64,000 nt of DNA from Komarekiella atlantica HA4396-MV6. GTDB lineage: Bacteria > Cyanobacteriota > Cyanobacteriia > Cyanobacteriales > Nostocaceae. Below, piece by piece: positions 8,863 through 17,195 of the stretch (the first letter of the stretch is position 1; each line of letters opens with the position of its first letter). The stretch is taken from the NCBI GenBank assembly GCA_019359395.1, contig JAHHHK010000011.1, forward strand, positions 1 through 64,000, given 5' to 3'. A model generated the notes under the pieces. That model did no database searches. It worked only from the letters and a program-made list of their open reading frames with translations, and had not been told where the DNA came from. Position numbers and translations under genes: made by a program.

Positions 8863-9100
8863 AGCAACTGATCGCCTGAAACTATGCCGTTAACTGTAAT
8901 ACATCCTAGCGCGATGCTAGCTCTCTTCAAGGTGTGGATTTCTCCCTAATGCTTCAGGAGACTTAGCATCTACCAATGCTTGGCTTCTAAGATATTCTGA
9001 ATATATTAATGTATTTGTGTTGGATAAGTTTTCCGTAGCGTTAAAGTTGTGCTTTGAAGTTATTGATAAATATGTATATCCCGGATAGGAACTTTGGGTT

Positions 9101-10357
9101 ATGAAGGTTAGCTTGCAGCCTGCCCTGAATGATGGTAATTTAGATGCGAATCAACTGAGCAGTCAACGCCAGTTGGGAATTTCGATTTCTGCGATCGCCG
9201 AAACTCTGGATCGCAAAGTCCCGCTAAATTTATGCTTAATTCTTGATCATAGTGGTTCGATGAATGGGCGATCGCTAGAAAATGTCAAAAAGGCAGCAAC
9301 TCGTCTAGTTGATCGACTCAAGAGTGGCGATCGCCTCAGTGTTGTAGCTTTTGATCACCGTGCCAAAGTCTTAGTACCCAATCAAAGCATCGAAGACCCA
9401 GAACATATCAAAAAGCAAATCAACCGTCTAACTGCTGATGGTGGAACTGCGATCGATGAAGGCTTGCGCTTGGGCATTGAAGAGTTGGCGAAGGGGAAAA
9501 AAGACACTGTTTCCCAAGCATTTCTCTTAACTGATGGGGAAAATGAACACGGTGATAATAACCGCTGTCTGAAATTTGCTCAATTGGCTGCTAGCTATAA
9601 TTTGACGTTGAACACCTTGGGATTTGGTAACAATTGGAACCAAGATGTTTTAGAAAAGATTGCTGATGCGGGTTTAGGTACTTTATCTTATATTCAACAA
9701 CCTGATCAAGCAGTCGAAGAATTTAGTCGCCTATTCAGCCGGATGCAAACCGTGGGATTGACTAATGCTTATCTGCTATTCTCCCTGATGCCCAATGTCC
9801 GGCTAGCAGAACTCAAACCCATCGCCCAAGTTGCCCCAGACACAATTGAGTTACCAGTGCAACAAGAAGCCGATGGACGCTTTGCTGTGCGCTTGGGAGA
9901 TTTGATGAAAGATGTAGAACGGGTAATTTTAGCTAATATTTATCTGGGACAATTGCCAACAGGTAGACAAGCGATCGCTAATATGCAAGTTCGCTACGAT
10001 GATCCAGCCGAAAATCAGGTAAGTCTATTCACGCCAAATATTACAGTTTATGCGAATGTAGTTGAGCGTTATCAAGCAGATCTCAATCCCCAGGTGCAAC
10101 AGTCTATTTTGGCTTTAGCCAAGTATCGACAAACCCAGCTAGCCGAGGCGAAATTGCAACAGGGCGATCGCACCGGTGCAGCCACAATGTTGCAAACAGC
10201 TGCCAAAACCGCCTTGCAAATGGGAGATACAGGTGCAGCCACAGTGTTGCAAACTTCTGCCACACAGTTACAATCTGGTGGAGATTTATCTGATAGCGAT
10301 CGCAAGAAAACTCGGATTGTCTCAAAAACTGTGTTGCAAGATACCCCTCCTAAATGA
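9101..10357 (+). CDS. von Willebrand factor A domain protein, first of a tandem pair
   Basis: 418 residues. The vWA domain covers about residues 40-225 with a complete MIDAS: D49-x-S51-x-S53 (DHSGSM), the Thr of DGGTAIDEG near 117, and the Asp of LLTDGEN near 147. A beta-rich middle follows (about 225-335), then a helical region (QSILALAKYRQTQLAEAKLQ) and a basic tail, DRKKTRIVSKTVLQ. No signal peptide, so cytoplasmic. It overlaps its paralogue by 4 bp (ATGA) and the two share long stretches at DNA level, indicating tandem duplication. Family members bind metal-dependent ligands or scaffold complexes; the partner is unknown. Confidence 0.88.
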   Translation: MKVSLQPALNDGNLDANQLSSQRQLGISISAIAETLDRKVPLNLCLILDHSGSMNGRSLENVKKAATRLVDRLKSGDRLSVVAFDHRAKVLVPNQSIEDPEHIKKQINRLTADGGTAIDEGLRLGIEELAKGKKDTVSQAFLLTDGENEHGDNNRCLKFAQLAASYNLTLNTLGFGNNWNQDVLEKIADAGLGTLSYIQQPDQAVEEFSRLFSRMQTVGLTNAYLLFSLMPNVRLAELKPIAQVAPDTIELPVQQEADGRFAVRLGDLMKDVERVILANIYLGQLPTGRQAIANMQVRYDDPAENQVSLFTPNITVYANVVERYQADLNPQVQQSILALAKYRQTQLAEAKLQQGDRTGAATMLQTAAKTALQMGDTGAATVLQTSATQLQSGGDLSDSDRKKTRIVSKTVLQDTPPK

Positions 10358-11634
10358 AAGTTAAATTGCTATCGGCGCTAAATGACACGAATGTTGATGT
10401 AGCTCAAGCGAGTAGCCAGCGTCAACTGGCAATTTCAATTTCGGCAATCGCTGGTGAATTTGACCAAAATTTGCCACTCAATCTCTGCTTAATTTTAGAT
10501 AAGAGTGGTTCCATGCATGGACAACCAATTAAAACTGTAATTCAGGCAGTAGAAGGATTAATAGATCGGTTAAAAATAGGCGATCGCATCTCAGTTGTCG
10601 CTTTTGCTGGTTCTACTGAAGTCATTATCCCTAACCAAATCGTCCTAGACCCCGAAGACATCAAATCTCAAATCAAAAGCAAACTGAATGCCAGCGGCGG
10701 CACGGTAATTGCTGATGGTTTAGCGTTGGGGATCACAGAACTGATGAAGGGTACAAAAGGAAATGTTTCTCAGGCATTTCTCCTAACTGATGGTCATGGT
10801 GAAAGCAGTTTGCGGATTTGGAAGTGGGAGATTGGGGCAGATGATCACAAGCGTTGCCTAGAACTTGCCCAAAAGGCTGCTAAGCTCAACCTAACCATCA
10901 ACACTCTGGGATTTGGTAATAGTTGGAATCAGGATCTATTAGAAAAAATTGCCGATGTGAGTGGTGGTACTTTAGCCCACATTGAGCGTCCTGAACAAGC
11001 AGTCGAGCAGTTCAGCCGTTTATTTAAACGTATTCAGTCTGTTGGGCTAACCAATGCCTACTTGTTACTGTCTTTAGTGCCCAATGTCCGACTAGCAGAA
11101 CTCAAACCCATCGCTCAAGTTGCTCCAGACACAATTGAGTTACCAGTGCAACAAGAAGCTGATGGAGGCTTTGCCGTGCGCTTGGGAGATTTGATGAAGG
11201 ATATGAAACGGGTAGTTTTGGCTAATATTTATCTGGGACAGTTACCAGAAGGTAAACAGGTGATTGGGCATCTCCAAATTCGCTACGATGACCCAGCAGA
11301 AAACAAACAAGGCATACTTTCCCCGATTATGCCAGTGTATGCGAATGTGGTTCGGGTTTATCAACCTGCGACTGATTCCCAAGTGCAACAGTCTATTTTG
11401 ACATTAGCTAAGTATCGGCAAACCCAGTTAGCTGAGGCGAAATTACAACAAGGCGATCGCACTGGCGCTGCAACACTACTGCAAACAGCTGCCAAAACTG
11501 CGCTACAAATAGGAGATACAAGCGCAGCCACAGTATTGCAAACTTCTGCCACTCGCCTGCAAGCTGGTGAAGAACTTTCGGAAGGCGATCGCAAAAAAAC
11601 TAGAATTGTATCAAAAACAGTTTTACAGGAATAG
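10354..11634 (+). CDS. von Willebrand factor A domain protein, second of a tandem pair
   Basis: 426 residues, paralogous over its full length to the preceding protein, with the same MIDAS (D49-K-S51-G-S53), a conserved central part (AYLLLSLVPNVRLAELKPIA) and an almost identical tail (DRKKTRIVSKTVLQE). A ten-residue insertion (around SSLRIWKWEIGADD) after LLTDGHG, near residues 150-160, distinguishes it. Start and stop codons of the pair overlap (ATGA at 10354-10357), so translation is probably coupled and the two may form a hetero-oligomer. Its 3' end overlaps the truncated toxin frame on the other strand by 12 bp. Confidence 0.88.
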   Translation: MKVKLLSALNDTNVDVAQASSQRQLAISISAIAGEFDQNLPLNLCLILDKSGSMHGQPIKTVIQAVEGLIDRLKIGDRISVVAFAGSTEVIIPNQIVLDPEDIKSQIKSKLNASGGTVIADGLALGITELMKGTKGNVSQAFLLTDGHGESSLRIWKWEIGADDHKRCLELAQKAAKLNLTINTLGFGNSWNQDLLEKIADVSGGTLAHIERPEQAVEQFSRLFKRIQSVGLTNAYLLLSLVPNVRLAELKPIAQVAPDTIELPVQQEADGGFAVRLGDLMKDMKRVVLANIYLGQLPEGKQVIGHLQIRYDDPAENKQGILSPIMPVYANVVRVYQPATDSQVQQSILTLAKYRQTQLAEAKLQQGDRTGAATLLQTAAKTALQIGDTSAATVLQTSATRLQAGEELSEGDRKKTRIVSKTVLQE

Positions 11635-11793
11635 TAATTCGCATTGCTGATTAACGGTAAGCGTGTACAGTATTTTCAATTTATCTTCAGTTTCAGACAT
11701 CCTAATTTCACCCAGATGAATAGTGTCGATACCTGCATCACGTAGCAATGTTGCCGCAGAGAGTGGTAATACCTGATCAAGCAACAGTTTCAT
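11623..11793 (-). pseudogene. Truncated DUF5615 PIN-like toxin
   Basis: From the ATG at 11793 the frame reads MKLLLDQVLPLSAATLLRDA, then GIDTIHLGEI, the opening of DUF5615 (Mut7-C/PIN-like) toxins, but it degenerates after about 35 residues and stops at residue 56 instead of about 110. The second acidic cluster of the family (T-x-D-x-DF) is missing. It overlaps the end of the DUF433 gene, the normal antitoxin-toxin arrangement, so this is a broken toxin of an otherwise recognisable pair. Confidence 0.75.
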
Positions 11794-12019
11794 TGCGGTT
11801 AGGTAGTTCAATGATGCGATCATCCAAGTAGGACGATGCAGAAATCAAGGCTTGCTGAATATCTTCATCTTTTAATTCGGGAAACTCCTGGCGCAATTCT
11901 TCTCGATCAGAGTAGGTAGCTAATAACTCAATCACCCGACGGACGTTAAAGCGAAGATTACGAATAGAGGGTTGTTCATTCATGCGATTAGGATTGCTGG
12001 TGATGCGATCTAATTTCAT
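11777..12019 (-). CDS. DUF433 antitoxin-like protein
   Basis: 80 residues: MKLDRITSNPNRMNEQPSIR, a region around RRVIELLATY, and ELKDEDIQQALISASSYLDD, which is the DUF433 core with its helix-turn-helix-like segment. Family knowledge: DUF433 proteins are antitoxins for DUF5615 PIN-like toxins. It overlaps the truncated toxin by 17 bp and appears complete, so an antitoxin may outlive its toxin here. Its ATG overlaps the stop of a decayed pentapeptide gene (12016-12018). Confidence 0.8.
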   Translation of the reverse strand: MKLDRITSNPNRMNEQPSIRNLRFNVRRVIELLATYSDREELRQEFPELKDEDIQQALISASSYLDDRIIELPNRNETVA

Positions 12020-12187
12020 GGAAGTAACCCTAGCTTTTTACGAAAATTATCGTCGTATATTGCTTCATGCCAAAATTTAGCAGTTCTGATCTGAGCTAGA
12101 GTAAGTCAGCGTCTTTAAAACTGGTGGCATCAAGGTTTGCATTTTCAAGATTAGCACTTTGCTAAAGCTCTTGCCTTGCAAAAACTA
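12016..12187 (-). pseudogene. Decayed pentapeptide-repeat gene remnant
   Basis: Read on the minus strand in three joined frames: FLQGKSFSK, then SANLENANLDATSFKDADL, then LAQIRTAKFWHEAIYDDNF and KKLGLLP followed by TGA. A-N-L-x-x repeats followed by a K-W-x-x-A-x-Y-D-x-x-F-x-x-LGL end are typical of Nostoc pentapeptide proteins. At least two frameshifts and an upstream stop break the gene. A one-base deletion near 12091-12097 explains the second. Confidence 0.6.
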
Positions 12188-12242
12188 GCAAAACTCTGCT
12201 AAAGGTGCTACAGATAAATGATTATGAGCTTGAGAAGTATAA

Positions 12243-12629
12243 ATGAAAACCACTGGCATTCATCATGTAGCTATTATTTGTTCTAACTATCAAATATCAA
12301 AAAACTTTTATGTAGAAGTTTTAGGTTTTTCTATTATTAAAGAGACTTTTCGAGTCGAGAGAAATTCTTACAAATTAGATTTACGAGTTGGAGAAAATGC
12401 TCAAATAGAGTTATTCTCTTTCCCAAATCCTCCGCAACGATCTAGTAGTCCAGAAGCTTGCGGTTTAAGACATCTTGCTTTTCAAGTTGATGATATAGAG
12501 CAAACTGTTGATTACTTAAACTCGAAAGGGTTAGAGGTAGAAACTATTAGAATTGACGAAATTACGGGTAAGAAATTTACTTTTTTTAAAGATCCAGATA
12601 ATTTACCGTTAGAGATTTATGAGAATTAG
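12243..12629 (+). CDS. VOC-family (glyoxalase/YaeR-like) protein
   Basis: 128 residues forming the two beta-alpha-beta-beta-beta units of the vicinal oxygen chelate fold. Metal-ligand positions are recognisable: GIHHVAI at residues 5-11, the Glu of AQIELFSF, the His of GLRHLAFQ and the Glu of LPLEIYEN. The pattern resembles the YaeR/GloA2-type single-domain proteins. Probable role: a metal-dependent lyase or isomerase, perhaps on reactive aldehydes; no partner genes adjoin it to fix the substrate. Confidence 0.82.
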   Translation: MKTTGIHHVAIICSNYQISKNFYVEVLGFSIIKETFRVERNSYKLDLRVGENAQIELFSFPNPPQRSSSPEACGLRHLAFQVDDIEQTVDYLNSKGLEVETIRIDEITGKKFTFFKDPDNLPLEIYEN

Positions 12630-12701
12630 AATATATAAATGTTTGTATTAAATAATTTCCGATAACTAGCAAATAAGCAAGCTATTTGGTAGAATTTCCA
12701 A

Positions 12702-13529
12702 ATGTTTGACAATATCTGTAAATTTTTAGCTGAAAATTTCTCCAGTGACTTCGCCACTTGGTTATTAGGCGAACCCATTACTTTAACAGAACTAAGTCCA
12801 AAAGAATTATCTATCGAGCCTATTCGCGCTGATGCTCTAATTCTGCTACAGTCGGAGCAAAACATCTTACATTTGGAATTTCAAACTCAAGTCGATGCAG
12901 AAATTTCTTTTCGGATGATTGACTATCGATTGCGAGTATATCGCCGTTTTCCAGACAAAGCAATGCATCAAGTTGTAATTTATCTTAAGCAGACAAATTC
13001 AGATTTAGTGCAACAAAATACATTTACAATTCCTGGAACACGCCATGAATTTGCAGTTATTAGAATTTGGGAACAACCAACCGAAGTATTTCTGAGAACA
13101 CCTGGACTTTTACCTCTGGCGGTGCTAAGTAGTACAATTGATTCAGAAGCTATACTCAACGAAGTGGCACGGGAAATTAACGGTATTACAGAATCAAGAA
13201 CTCAAAGTAATATTGCTGCTTCCACAGCTATTTTAGCTGGTTTAGTATTAGACAAAGAGGTTATCAGACGAGTTTTGAGGTCAGACATTATGCGCGAGTC
13301 AGTAATTTATCAAGATATTTTACAAGAAGGCAAAGCTGAAGGCAAAGCTGAAGGCAAAGCTGAAGGGAAGGCTGAAGGCAAAGCTGAAGGCAAAGCTGAA
13401 GCTTTACTTGAAGTGGCAAGCAATCTATTCAATATTGGTATGCCATTAGAACAGATAGCAAGATTGACAGGGTTATCAATTGAGCAGTTACAGTATTTGC
13501 AGGTAACTGAATCTGGTGAGTCCAAATGA
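12702..13529 (+). CDS. Rpn-family recombination-promoting nuclease/putative transposase
   Basis: 275 residues. The N-terminal half has the PD-(D/E)xK core of the Rpn/YhgA-like group: D44 in RADALILL and E59-x-Q61 in HLEFQTQ, followed by RMIDYRLRVYRRFP. Near residues 209-232 six exact EGKA tetrapeptides run in a row (13326-13397), forming a charged helix, and a small HTH-like C-terminus follows (PLEQIARLTGLSIEQLQYLQ). These proteins are abundant in Nostoc genomes, promote RecA-independent recombination in E. coli, and have uncertain natural roles. Confidence 0.82.
   Translation: MFDNICKFLAENFSSDFATWLLGEPITLTELSPKELSIEPIRADALILLQSEQNILHLEFQTQVDAEISFRMIDYRLRVYRRFPDKAMHQVVIYLKQTNSDLVQQNTFTIPGTRHEFAVIRIWEQPTEVFLRTPGLLPLAVLSSTIDSEAILNEVAREINGITESRTQSNIAASTAILAGLVLDKEVIRRVLRSDIMRESVIYQDILQEGKAEGKAEGKAEGKAEGKAEGKAEALLEVASNLFNIGMPLEQIARLTGLSIEQLQYLQVTESGESK
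13326..13397 (+). repeat. Six tandem 12-bp units encoding EGKA
   Basis: Unit GAAGGCAAAGCT repeated six times without interruption; the fourth copy differs at two positions (GAAGGGAAGGCT). In frame within the Rpn-family gene; copy-number change would keep the frame. Confidence 0.95.
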
Positions 13530-13531
13530 AT

Positions 13532-13558
13532 AATCGGTGCAGGTTGACTGCACCGATT
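13532..13558. terminator. Convergent terminator hairpin
   Basis: Perfect 11-bp stem AATCGGTGCAG (13532-13542) and CTGCACCGATT (13548-13558), loop GTTGA, between the convergent Rpn-type and PIN/TRAM genes. T-runs are weak on either side. Confidence 0.55.
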
Positions 13559-13593
13559 GCACAATTTATCTTTAATTGCACCGGACATTTCCT

Positions 13594-14670
13594 TCACGCC
13601 AATGCTGAAGCTTGGGGTTTGGCAAAAATCATTCTTCCTGCTGTAGTTTGTAAAGCACTCGTGACTACTACCCGTAATTCACCACCCACATAACTACTAC
13701 CTTCCTCAACAACAACCATTGTGCCGTCATCTAGGTAGCCAATACCTTGACTTGGTTCTTTGCCTTCCTTGAGAATCTTCAAATCAAGGTTGTCACCAGG
13801 TAAATAACTGGGACGGACGGCGTTCACTAAATCATTAACATTCAAAACAGGCACTTTTTGAACGCTGGCAACTTTTGATAGGTTGTAGTCATTGGTTAGC
13901 AATGTGCCACTGATTTCTTGGGCAAAGCGTACTAACTTTGCATCAACTGTGGGAATATCATCATAGTCAACTGCGTTAATTAGGATGCGATCGGGGTAAG
14001 TTTCCCTAATTCGGTTGAGAATCTCTAGCCCTCGCCGTCCCCGCACCCGCTTTTGGTCTTTGCTTGCATCAGCTACCTGTTGCAGTTCTTGCAAAACGAA
14101 CTGCGGCACAATAATTTGCCCTTCCAGAAAGCCTGTTTCTAATAGTGCTTCAATACGACCATCGATAATACAGCTGGTGTCCAAAACTTTGGTATTGGCG
14201 GGTTTTAGTGTCCCTTCCACTACCATAGTTTCTACCGTATTGGGATTAATGAACCGCAATAAACCGCGTCCGTGAGTATCTGCCAAATTCATGCCAGTGA
14301 CGGCAAGTATAATACTACCGACGACTGCCACCAGCGGCTTAATAAATCCGAAATCCGCCGGTATAGGTAACAAAAATAACGGTGCCAGCATTAAGTTCGC
14401 TAACAATAGCCCAATCACCAAACCAATGGCACGAGTTAAGATCATTTCAAGTGGCATTTCTCGAACTTGTGCTTCTAGGCGACGATATGTAGTCTGGAAA
14501 CTCAACCCGATCGCACCGCCAATTATAGCGGCAAAGACAGCAACAACTAAGCGTAAAGCTTCGAGATTCGTCACCCGGTCTAGGGTTCCATTAGGTAGCA
14601 GTTCAATGCTGTAGAACCCTATTCCCGACGCTGCTAAGATAAATGAGAAAATAATAATGGCGTCAAGCAT
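13594..14670 (-). CDS. PIN/TRAM-domain membrane protein (YacL-like)
   Basis: 358 residues from the ATG at 14670; an in-frame TTG at 14691 would add seven polar residues and is less likely. Four N-terminal membrane segments (about 1-130, including LRLVVAVFAAIIGGAIGL and LVIGLLLANLMLAPLFLLPI) are followed by a PIN nuclease domain (VLDTSCIIDGRI near 167 with its acidic residues, QELQQVAD, GTLLTNDYNLSKVA) and a C-terminal TRAM domain (EPSQGIGYLDDGTMVVVEEG). The membrane-anchored PIN plus RNA-binding TRAM layout is conserved in cyanobacteria and Firmicutes and probably acts on RNA at the membrane. Confidence 0.88.
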   Translation of the reverse strand: MLDAIIIFSFILAASGIGFYSIELLPNGTLDRVTNLEALRLVVAVFAAIIGGAIGLSFQTTYRRLEAQVREMPLEMILTRAIGLVIGLLLANLMLAPLFLLPIPADFGFIKPLVAVVGSIILAVTGMNLADTHGRGLLRFINPNTVETMVVEGTLKPANTKVLDTSCIIDGRIEALLETGFLEGQIIVPQFVLQELQQVADASKDQKRVRGRRGLEILNRIRETYPDRILINAVDYDDIPTVDAKLVRFAQEISGTLLTNDYNLSKVASVQKVPVLNVNDLVNAVRPSYLPGDNLDLKILKEGKEPSQGIGYLDDGTMVVVEEGSSYVGGELRVVVTSALQTTAGRMIFAKPQASALA

Positions 14671-14924
14671 GGTTGTCTTGTTTTCCTGCAACTGTGTTAA
14701 CCGATAGAGTCAAGTATTTTTTATCTCATCGGTAAGATAGATTAATCAGTTCAATATTGACTTACACTAAAGGTTTAGGCAGGCAATATCTGCAATCATT
14801 ATAACTAAGAGTTTTATCTTAATATTTTTCATTGTTTTGTTGTAAAACGATAAAAACTCGTAAACAAACTATTTATTTTCATTGTTTGTAATTAGCAATT
14901 GGGTTAATTGAATTCTTCCTCAAA

Positions 14925-16106
14925 ATGAGTCAAAAAGTTAGTGTTTCTAGTATTGCAAGTTCTGCTTATGTACATATTCCCTTTTGCAGACGGCGGTGCT
15001 TTTATTGTGATTTTCCTGTATCTGTTGTTGGCGATCGCTTGCGAGGTGAAACATCTGGTACGATTTCTCAGTACGTTGAGGTGCTATGTCAAGAAATTGC
15101 TATTACACCTGCTTTTGGTCAACCCCTAAAGACAATTTTCTTTGGTGGTGGTACTCCTTCGCTGCTGTCAATAGAACAGTTGCAACGTATATTGGGATCA
15201 CTTGAGGAGCGTTTTGGTATTACTCCGACAGCAGAAATTTCAATGGAAATCGACCCAGGCACATTTGATTTAGCACATATAGCAGGCTATCGTAACTTAG
15301 GTGTGAACCGGGTAAGTTTGGGTGTACAAGCGTTTCAGGAAGAATTATTGCAAGTTGCGGGGCGATCGCACTCGGTTGATAATGTTTTTGCAGCTGTGGA
15401 ATTAATCCACCAAGTTGAGATTCCCGAATTTAGTTTAGACTTGATTTCTGGTTTGCCGCATCAGTCTTTAGATCAATGGCAGAATTCTCTAGAAAAAGCG
15501 GTAGCATTAGCACCAACTCACATATCTATATATGACCTTACCATTGAACCAGGGACAGCGTTTGGTCGTTACTATAAACCTGGTGACAATCCTCTACCAA
15601 CAGATGAAACCACAGTCCAAATGTACCAGATGGCGCAGCAAGTTTTGACTGGTGCAGCTTATGAGCATTATGAAATTTCCAATTATGCCCAGCCTGGCCA
15701 TCAGTGTCAGCATAATCGAGTTTATTGGGAAAATCGCCCTTATTATGGCTTTGGTATGGGTGCGGCAAGTTATGTAGAAGGAAAACGCTTTACTCGTCCG
15801 CGTAAGACTAAGGAGTATTACCAGTGGGTGCAAGCTGGTGCTGTCATTGATTGTGAAGTGACTCCTCCAGAAGAAGTATTGTTAGAAACTTTAATGTTGG
15901 GGTTGCGTTTAGCTGAGGGTGTGAGTTTGGCGGCGTTAGCAGAAAAGTTTGGCGAAGCCAAGGTGCAGGATATTCACAAGTGTTTGCAACCTTATTTTGA
16001 TAAGAGTTGGGTGGAAGTTGTGGGGGGAAGGTTGCGTTTGAGTGATCCCCAAGGGTTTTTGTTTTCTAATGTGGTGTTAGCGGAGTTATTTGAGAAGTTG
16101 GAGTGA
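14925..16106 (+). CDS. hemW: Radical SAM heme chaperone HemW
   Basis: 393 residues. The radical SAM cluster motif is C21-x3-C25-x2-C28 in HIPFCRRRCFYCDF, followed by the glycine-rich FFGGGTPSLL. The C-terminal HemW domain (YEISNYAQPGHQCQHNRVYW) is present. Coproporphyrinogen dehydrogenase HemN would carry an extra Cys (C-x3-C-x2-C-x-C), which is absent here, and the length suits HemW. It is expected to deliver heme to target proteins rather than make it. Divergent from the PIN/TRAM gene over an AT-rich spacer. Confidence 0.9.
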   Translation: MSQKVSVSSIASSAYVHIPFCRRRCFYCDFPVSVVGDRLRGETSGTISQYVEVLCQEIAITPAFGQPLKTIFFGGGTPSLLSIEQLQRILGSLEERFGITPTAEISMEIDPGTFDLAHIAGYRNLGVNRVSLGVQAFQEELLQVAGRSHSVDNVFAAVELIHQVEIPEFSLDLISGLPHQSLDQWQNSLEKAVALAPTHISIYDLTIEPGTAFGRYYKPGDNPLPTDETTVQMYQMAQQVLTGAAYEHYEISNYAQPGHQCQHNRVYWENRPYYGFGMGAASYVEGKRFTRPRKTKEYYQWVQAGAVIDCEVTPPEEVLLETLMLGLRLAEGVSLAALAEKFGEAKVQDIHKCLQPYFDKSWVEVVGGRLRLSDPQGFLFSNVVLAELFEKLE

Positions 16107-16171
16107 CGAATTGCACGACAACAGGAAATTGAAAAGCATCAGCAGCAGATAATAGTAAAGGCAACATAACT

Positions 16172-16504
16172 ATGACACTTAAAGAATTAGAAACACAACT
16201 TCAGGCATTAAATCCAACTGAGAAAGCAGAGGCAATACAAATATTGACTAAAACCTTAAGCAACGGTTCACTAGGAATTACCAAAACTCCTGGCGTGTGT
16301 GGTGGTGATGCCTGTATTGCCAACACTCGTATTCCAGTTTGGTCGTTAGTGAATGATCGCCGTTTGGGTATGAGTGATGCTCGTATTTTAGAGGCATTTC
16401 CTCATCTTACCGCCGCTGACTTAGTAAATTCTTGGGCTTATGCCGATGCAAACCTAGAAGAAATTGAACAAGCAATCCGAGAAAATGAGGAAGTAATGCT
16501 CTAA
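16172..16504 (+). CDS. DUF433 antitoxin
   Basis: 110 residues: an N-terminal helical arm (LKELETQLQALNPTEKAEAI) plus the DUF433 domain (GVCGGDACIANTRIPVWSLV, SDARILEAFPHLTAADLVNS). The arm is the usual cyanobacterial extension and probably wraps the toxin. The DUF5615 toxin follows by 18 bp on the same strand, giving a complete two-gene module, unlike the broken one at 11.6-12.0 kb. Confidence 0.88.
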   Translation: MTLKELETQLQALNPTEKAEAIQILTKTLSNGSLGITKTPGVCGGDACIANTRIPVWSLVNDRRLGMSDARILEAFPHLTAADLVNSWAYADANLEEIEQAIRENEEVML

Positions 16505-16522
16505 AATTTGGAATATTAAAAA

Positions 16523-16864
16523 TTGGCACGTCTTTATACAGATGAAAACTTCCCATTACCAGTTGTGGAATTTCTACGCGTTTTTGGTCATGATGTATTA
16601 ACAGCTATGAATGCAGGGAATGCAAATCTGAGGATTCCTGATGAAAATGTATTAGCTTTCGCTGCGAATAATGAGCGAGCAGTTTTGACACGCAATCGCC
16701 GTGATTTTATTCGATTGCATCGGTTACAAGCAAACCATGCTGGCATAATTATCTGCACAGAAGACCCAGATTTTGAACAACTAGCAATTCGCATTGATCA
16801 GGCTATTTTTGGGGAAGAAAGCTTAAAAGGTAAATTAATTCGAGTCAATCGTCCAGCAATATGA
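16523..16864 (+). CDS. DUF5615 PIN-like toxin
   Basis: 113 residues from a TTG start at 16523. The N-terminal acidic site is in LYTDENFPLPVVEFL (D7, E8) and the second in AVLTRNRRDFIRL, followed by HAGIIICTEDPDFEQLAIRI. Family knowledge: a Mut7-C-like PIN nuclease acting as the toxin of a DUF433 pair, presumably an RNase. It appears full length and intact. An alternative ATG start is not available nearby, so the TTG is accepted because the family begins exactly at this point. Confidence 0.85.
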   Translation: MARLYTDENFPLPVVEFLRVFGHDVLTAMNAGNANLRIPDENVLAFAANNERAVLTRNRRDFIRLHRLQANHAGIIICTEDPDFEQLAIRIDQAIFGEESLKGKLIRVNRPAI

Positions 16865-16934
16865 GCAAGATGCAACAAGAGACTAAGAACAAATTGATAA
16901 TATTAAATAAAGTAAGGTTACTTCAAATTACAAA

Positions 16935-17195
16935 ATGTCTAAAGAATTAAACGAAGTTAAGGAACTTGCTAAACAACTCACACCCGACGAACAATTGCAG
17001 CTAATTGCCTATCTAACCCAAAAGCTGCAACGTTGCGAAATTAAACGTAAACCAAGCCGCAACTTGATGGAATTTGCGGGAATAGCACCCAATTTCATGG
17101 GAGGAATGGATGCTCAAGAATACGTCACTCGCATGAGGCGTGGGGAGTTCCCTGATTTAGAAATTGCCGAAAAGCAGTTAGGGAAAGAGGAGTGA
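16935..17195 (+). CDS. Predicted antitoxin of a PIN-type pair
   Basis: 86 residues: a helical N-terminus shared in style with other cyanobacterial antitoxins (LNEVKELAKQLTPDEQLQLI) and an unstructured toxin-wrapping C-terminus (GGMDAQEYVTRMRRGEFPDL). Its TGA overlaps the GTG of the next gene (17192-17195), so translation is coupled, as expected of an antitoxin-toxin pair. I do not recognise the exact domain; the VapB-like role is inferred from position and size. Confidence 0.72.
   Translation: MSKELNEVKELAKQLTPDEQLQLIAYLTQKLQRCEIKRKPSRNLMEFAGIAPNFMGGMDAQEYVTRMRRGEFPDLEIAEKQLGKEE

Noticed and set aside
16110-16171. Short frame reading ARQQEIEKHQQQIIVKAT between hemW and the DUF433 gene
   Set aside because: Looks like the tail of a coiled-coil gene, but only about 20 codons remain and nothing confirms a gene remnant.
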